Shown: positions 62,738 to 64,000 of the stretch, one piece after another
Layout of the letters: every line of letters starts with the position of its first letter
Position numbering within the stretch: the first letter of the stretch is position 1
DNA from: Streptomyces sp. LUP30
Lineage (GTDB): Bacteria > Actinomycetota > Actinomycetes > Streptomycetales > Streptomycetaceae
NCBI RefSeq assembly: GCF_001746365.1
Contig: NZ_MJAJ01000007.1
Location: 249,209-313,208 of the forward strand
DNA: 64,000 nucleotides
Direction of reading: 5' to 3'
Notes under the pieces: model-generated
What the model saw: only the letters and a program-made list of their open reading frames with translations
What the model was told of the DNA's origin: nothing
Database searches by the model: none
Translations under genes and position numbers: made by a program

Positions 62738-64000
62738 ATGCCACGAGGACGTCACCGCCATTCCCCTCCTTTGCACAGGCTGCTGCCCCCCTCGGCGATC
62801 GCCGGCGTCTCCCTCGTCTGCGCCCTCGGCCCCTGGGTGTTCACCCAGCCGACGGCGCTCCGTGTGCTGGCCGCGGCCGCCGCGGCGACGGCGATCGTCG
62901 GCGCGGTCGTGATGCGCCACTGGGACGTACAGGCCGGCAAGCAGGTCGCCGACCTCACGCGCGCGCGTGCCGGTGACGAGTGGCGCTTCGAGGAACGCAT
63001 CGCCGAGGTGGAGAGCGACCTCGAGGAATCACGTGAGCTCCGGGTCAAGCTGGAGCAGCGACTGCGGGCCAAGCGAGCCGAACTCGCCGGCCTGCGCAAC
63101 GAGCACGCCGCGCTGCTGCGCCGCTACGCCACCGCGGAGACCGAGCGCGCCAGCGCCCTGGAAGGCCGTCGCCTGCTCGAGATAGAGGCGGCTCCGTCGC
63201 CTGCGCTGCCCGCCGCGCGCGGACCGCAGGACGCGGAGCCCACGGAGACGGCGGAGTCGTCCGGGGCGCACCAGCCTTCCGGGGCGTCCGGGGCGTCCGA
63301 CTCCGGCGCATCGGGAGAAGCCGACGAGGCCGACGAGTCCTCCGAGTCCGGCGAGGAGAAGGCACAGACGTCGGCGGTGTTCTCGCCGGAGGGTTCCAAG
63401 CTGTTCCTGCGGGCGCAGGCAGCCCTGGCCCGGCTCGACGCCGACGGTGTGAAGACATCGGGCGAGGAACTCGCCGAGGACGCCGCGGAGGGGCTCACGA
63501 AAGGCTCTGCCGTCGACGGGCCCGCACGGGTGACTTCCGCGGAGGCCGCCCAGGAGGACGAAGCCCAGGGGAAGCCCGAGGCGGTCGACGAGCACGCGCG
63601 CGCGGCCGCCCCCAGCCCGGCCGGCGAGGACGACAAGACCCCCGGCGGCGAGCAGTCGGAAGAGACGCCTGCGAACGACGCGCCCTCCGACGACACGCCC
63701 TCCGACGACGCGTCCTCCGACGACACGCCCTCGACGGACGCACCCTCGACGGACAGGACGTCGAAGCGAACGCTCCACGGGGACGACCCGGCGGACGACG
63801 CTGTCTCGGACGAGGCTGTCTCGGACGAGGCTGCTTCGGACGGCGAGGCCGCCTTGGACGAGGCCGGCCGTGCCCCCGTTCGGGCGGAGGCCACGGACGC
63901 TGCGGCGGCGGACGGCGCGCGGACCGCGCGTCCCGAGCCGCCCCTGGATCCCGATCCCGGCCCGGGCCCCGGCCGCGGAGCCGCCCCCGCCGCCGAGCCC
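62738..64000 (+). CDS. Membrane protein with coiled coil and long acidic Ser/Asp/Glu-rich tail (partial)
   Basis: 421 codons are visible and the frame continues past the window. A basic start (MPRGRHRH) precedes two membrane helices (about 17-62), a coiled coil (WRFEERIAEVESDLEESRELRVKLEQRLRAKRAELAGLRNEHAALLRRYATAE, about 80-145) and a disordered acidic region with DDTPSDDASSDDTPSTD repeats (about 310-330). No family is recognised. The start ATG 62738 has no clear ribosome site, so a leaderless or alternative start is possible. Confidence 0.75.
   Translation, partial: MPRGRHRHSPPLHRLLPPSAIAGVSLVCALGPWVFTQPTALRVLAAAAAATAIVGAVVMRHWDVQAGKQVADLTRARAGDEWRFEERIAEVESDLEESRELRVKLEQRLRAKRAELAGLRNEHAALLRRYATAETERASALEGRRLLEIEAAPSPALPAARGPQDAEPTETAESSGAHQPSGASGASDSGASGEADEADESSESGEEKAQTSAVFSPEGSKLFLRAQAALARLDADGVKTSGEELAEDAAEGLTKGSAVDGPARVTSAEAAQEDEAQGKPEAVDEHARAAAPSPAGEDDKTPGGEQSEETPANDAPSDDTPSDDASSDDTPSTDAPSTDRTSKRTLHGDDPADDAVSDEAVSDEAASDGEAALDEAGRAPVRAEATDAAAADGARTARPEPPLDPDPGPGPGRGAAPAAEP

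Overview
The window reads as chromosomal DNA of a Streptomyces. GC content is very high, the genes have strongly GC-biased third codon positions and many GTG/TTG starts, and the gene set is typical of the genus: bldG with its anti-sigma partner, an AfsR-like SARP regulator, tipA, an XRE/DUF397/ATPase (WhiJ-type) trio, H+-pyrophosphatase, and a lysine-tailed topoisomerase I. All functional calls come from reading motifs and remembered family features. No database search was run.

Layout. 1-3023: a YprA-like helicase (cut by the left edge) diverges from bldG and a RsbW-like anti-sigma gene. 3024-16646: hppA, a lipoprotein, a methyltransferase, a small membrane protein, topA, a remarkable MFS-thymidylate kinase-coiled coil fusion, and holB. 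16924-18683: a secreted S33 peptidase and tRNA-Thr(CGT). 18684-24293 is looser and repeat-rich: a decayed YdcF remnant, an HxlR/RidA divergent pair, a WPD-loop tyrosine phosphatase, a 2-hydroxyacid dehydrogenase and a GT2 glycosyltransferase. 24294-30427: an AfsR-like SARP with a split DNA-binding domain, a PolA-type polymerase with a degenerate exonuclease domain, and a Clp-N/HTH gene with an unusual operator-promoter. 30596-36058: a DUF2786 protein, two lipoproteins and the DUF397/ATPase/XRE trio. 36191-40204: an aldehyde dehydrogenase, then PadR with a DrrAB-type ABC exporter. 40277-47817: glutamate decarboxylase with a ClC-type protein, tipA, YbjQ, a DedA protein with a Q/H/G-rich tail, ThrE and ppa. 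47897-61067: a PBP4-like peptidase, a zinc metalloprotease, tilS, hpt, ftsH, folE, and an opposing run of DUF3180, folK, folB, an NTF2-like gene, folP and an MprF-like enzyme. 61280-64000: an esterase and a partial membrane/coiled-coil protein.

How genes work together. topA, tmk and holB form a DNA replication/topology block. Purine salvage (hpt), tRNA maturation (tilS), membrane proteolysis (ftsH) and folate synthesis (folE, folP, folB, folK) form a housekeeping block. bldG/anti-sigma, the SARP, the WhiJ-type trio and tipA are developmental or antibiotic-response regulators.

The most interesting signals are: (i) a Clp-N/HTH gene whose -35 and -10 each lie inside a 17-bp palindrome and whose mRNA should be leaderless; (ii) an identical 16-nt element about 100 nt upstream of both the DUF397 gene and its ATPase partner; (iii) five tandem 11-residue proline-initiated repeats on the cytoplasmic side of a PBP4-like peptidase; (iv) a GAD-ClC pair resembling an acid-resistance module, with a ClC lacking the usual gating glutamate; and (v) repeated T-x-x-L-P motifs on the tail of the thymidylate kinase fusion.
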